Assembly (NCBI GenBank): GCA_964020085.1
Contig: OZ026598.1
Location: 10,999,724 to 11,063,723, forward strand
DNA: 64,000 nucleotides
Source: Micromussa lordhowensis
Taxonomy: Eukaryota; Cnidaria; Anthozoa; Scleractinia; Lobophylliidae
Direction: 5' to 3'
A program made the position numbers and the translations under genes. Every line of letters starts with the position of its first letter. Position 1 is the stretch's first letter. Under the pieces are notes generated by a model. That model saw nothing but the letters and a program-made list of their open reading frames with translations. It had not been told where the DNA came from and did no database searches. Of this stretch, positions 63,178-64,000 are shown in pieces.

Positions 63178-64000
63178 TCAACGTTTAATGTCCGATTTCC
63201 TTGTCCTGTATATATTAACATTACCATTGACTTTAGTCTTTCTTGGTCCGAAGATTTTTCTCTTCAAGTTCTTTAGTTTGTGCAATAGCTTTTTGGACAA
63301 CAATTGAATGAAAGCTACGCGAAAACATCTTATTTTAGCAGCGTAAATCAACGGATTAAACAACGAATTCAGAATTGGAAATAAAGTAAAAACATAGCAG
63401 TAGCCATTACATTGGGAGGGACTCTTTCCTTGAAAGGGATCACAATAACAAGACAGATATTTGTTGAAATATAACACAGTAAAATAACTAGCCGTACAGT
63501 AACAGTCATGTAAAAAGCTTTCTTATTTTTGAGTAACGTTTCCTTGGCTTCTAAAGAAACTTGGTTATTAGCAAATTGTTTTTTTTTTTGCGACGGACTT
63601 CCTTGTATACGGAAACATTGAAGTAAACGGGGAGAATAATAAGCAGCGTTTCAGAAACTATTAGAATTGCTAAGAATTATCACTGTAGCCCAGGCTAGAG
63701 CAGAGGACGTGATGGTGGGGACTTCAGTGACCTTGGTGTCGTAAACGAAGGGGTGTGTTAATCGCAATATGACGCTCGGCGCTCATCAATAATCACGAAA
63801 TGCCGGAGCCAGTAAACCTATAAATGTGCCAATGTTTGAGAGGTCGGTTATAGTACAAAATATGATATGTCACCTCTAAGAAGTTAACTTTCGTTTGCAA
63901 TATGCCGAGGTTGAAGAACTAGTCGAACCACGAGGTCAGTCGTGGATAAACAGGCGAGTGCTATGTTGGATTTGGTGCGAAGCTGTGGGTTGGTTTTTAC
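63178..64000 (-). pseudogene. Broken paralog of the GPCR, continuing past the window end
   Basis: Minus-strand pieces match the intact receptor: NPQLRTKSNIALACLSTTDL at the window edge, a degraded TM3 with the ERY region (ERRASYCD), TM5 (SETLLIILPVYFNVSVYK), VSLEAKETLLKNKKAFYMTV, and TM7 with NSLFNPLIYA and a C-tail to 63178. TM4 is largely deleted, and there are at least four frameshifts or stops. The TM6 proline motif CYVP is changed to CYIS. Clearly non-functional as a receptor. Confidence 0.88.

Noticed and set aside
1..64000. CRISPR arrays or prokaryotic operon structure
   Set aside because: No regularly spaced repeats with unique spacers, no Shine-Dalgarno-led gene strings; all genes have eukaryotic features.

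Overview
The window looks like nuclear DNA of an anthozoan cnidarian, most likely a stony coral; this is inference. The grounds are AT-rich sequence, genes with small exons and GT-AG introns, an intronless rhodopsin-type receptor with a decayed tandem copy, a receptor tyrosine kinase with a mixed LamG/FN3 ectodomain, and a dense load of LINE, Penelope-like, DIRS-like and TIR/MITE elements. A 200-bp N gap lies at 33801-34000.

Layout. 1-2430: two opposed LINE remnants. 3030-7790: two tandem copies of a two-exon secreted peptide precursor gene (minus strand), each with a signal peptide, a C-x9-C loop and a GKR processing/amidation site. 7800-14760: no gene recognised; a GC-rich minisatellite, degenerate tandem repeats, palindromic MITEs and an interstitial telomeric tract. 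15840-32820: one large receptor tyrosine kinase gene (minus strand), whose 13 recovered exons are phase-consistent (2,880 nt) and encode LamG-like, FN3, FN3, TM and split tyrosine kinase; its introns hold several TIR elements. 32980-49620: a ~5-kb unit present twice in tandem (units A and B), built of Penelope-like and probable BEL/Pao debris. Comparing A with B gives filled and empty sites for a TTAA element (with a LINE inside), a ~4.3-kb DIRS-like element, a 497-bp TIR element and three further MITE insertions. 49620-58450: five LINE remnants, 9-bp-TSD MITEs, a large inverted repeat and a tRNA-like gene. 59300-64000: a tandem duplication carrying one intact class A GPCR and one broken copy running off the window.

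Host genes supported: two peptide precursors, one receptor tyrosine kinase, one GPCR and one GPCR pseudogene. They share a cell-signalling theme, but nothing in the sequence shows that they act together. The most interesting items are the candidate cyclic amidated peptide precursor pair, a long-TIR element whose target duplication spans and preserves a splice donor of the kinase gene, a 9-bp-TSD TIR family with an internal tRNA-like promoter, and the A/B duplication as a record of insertions.
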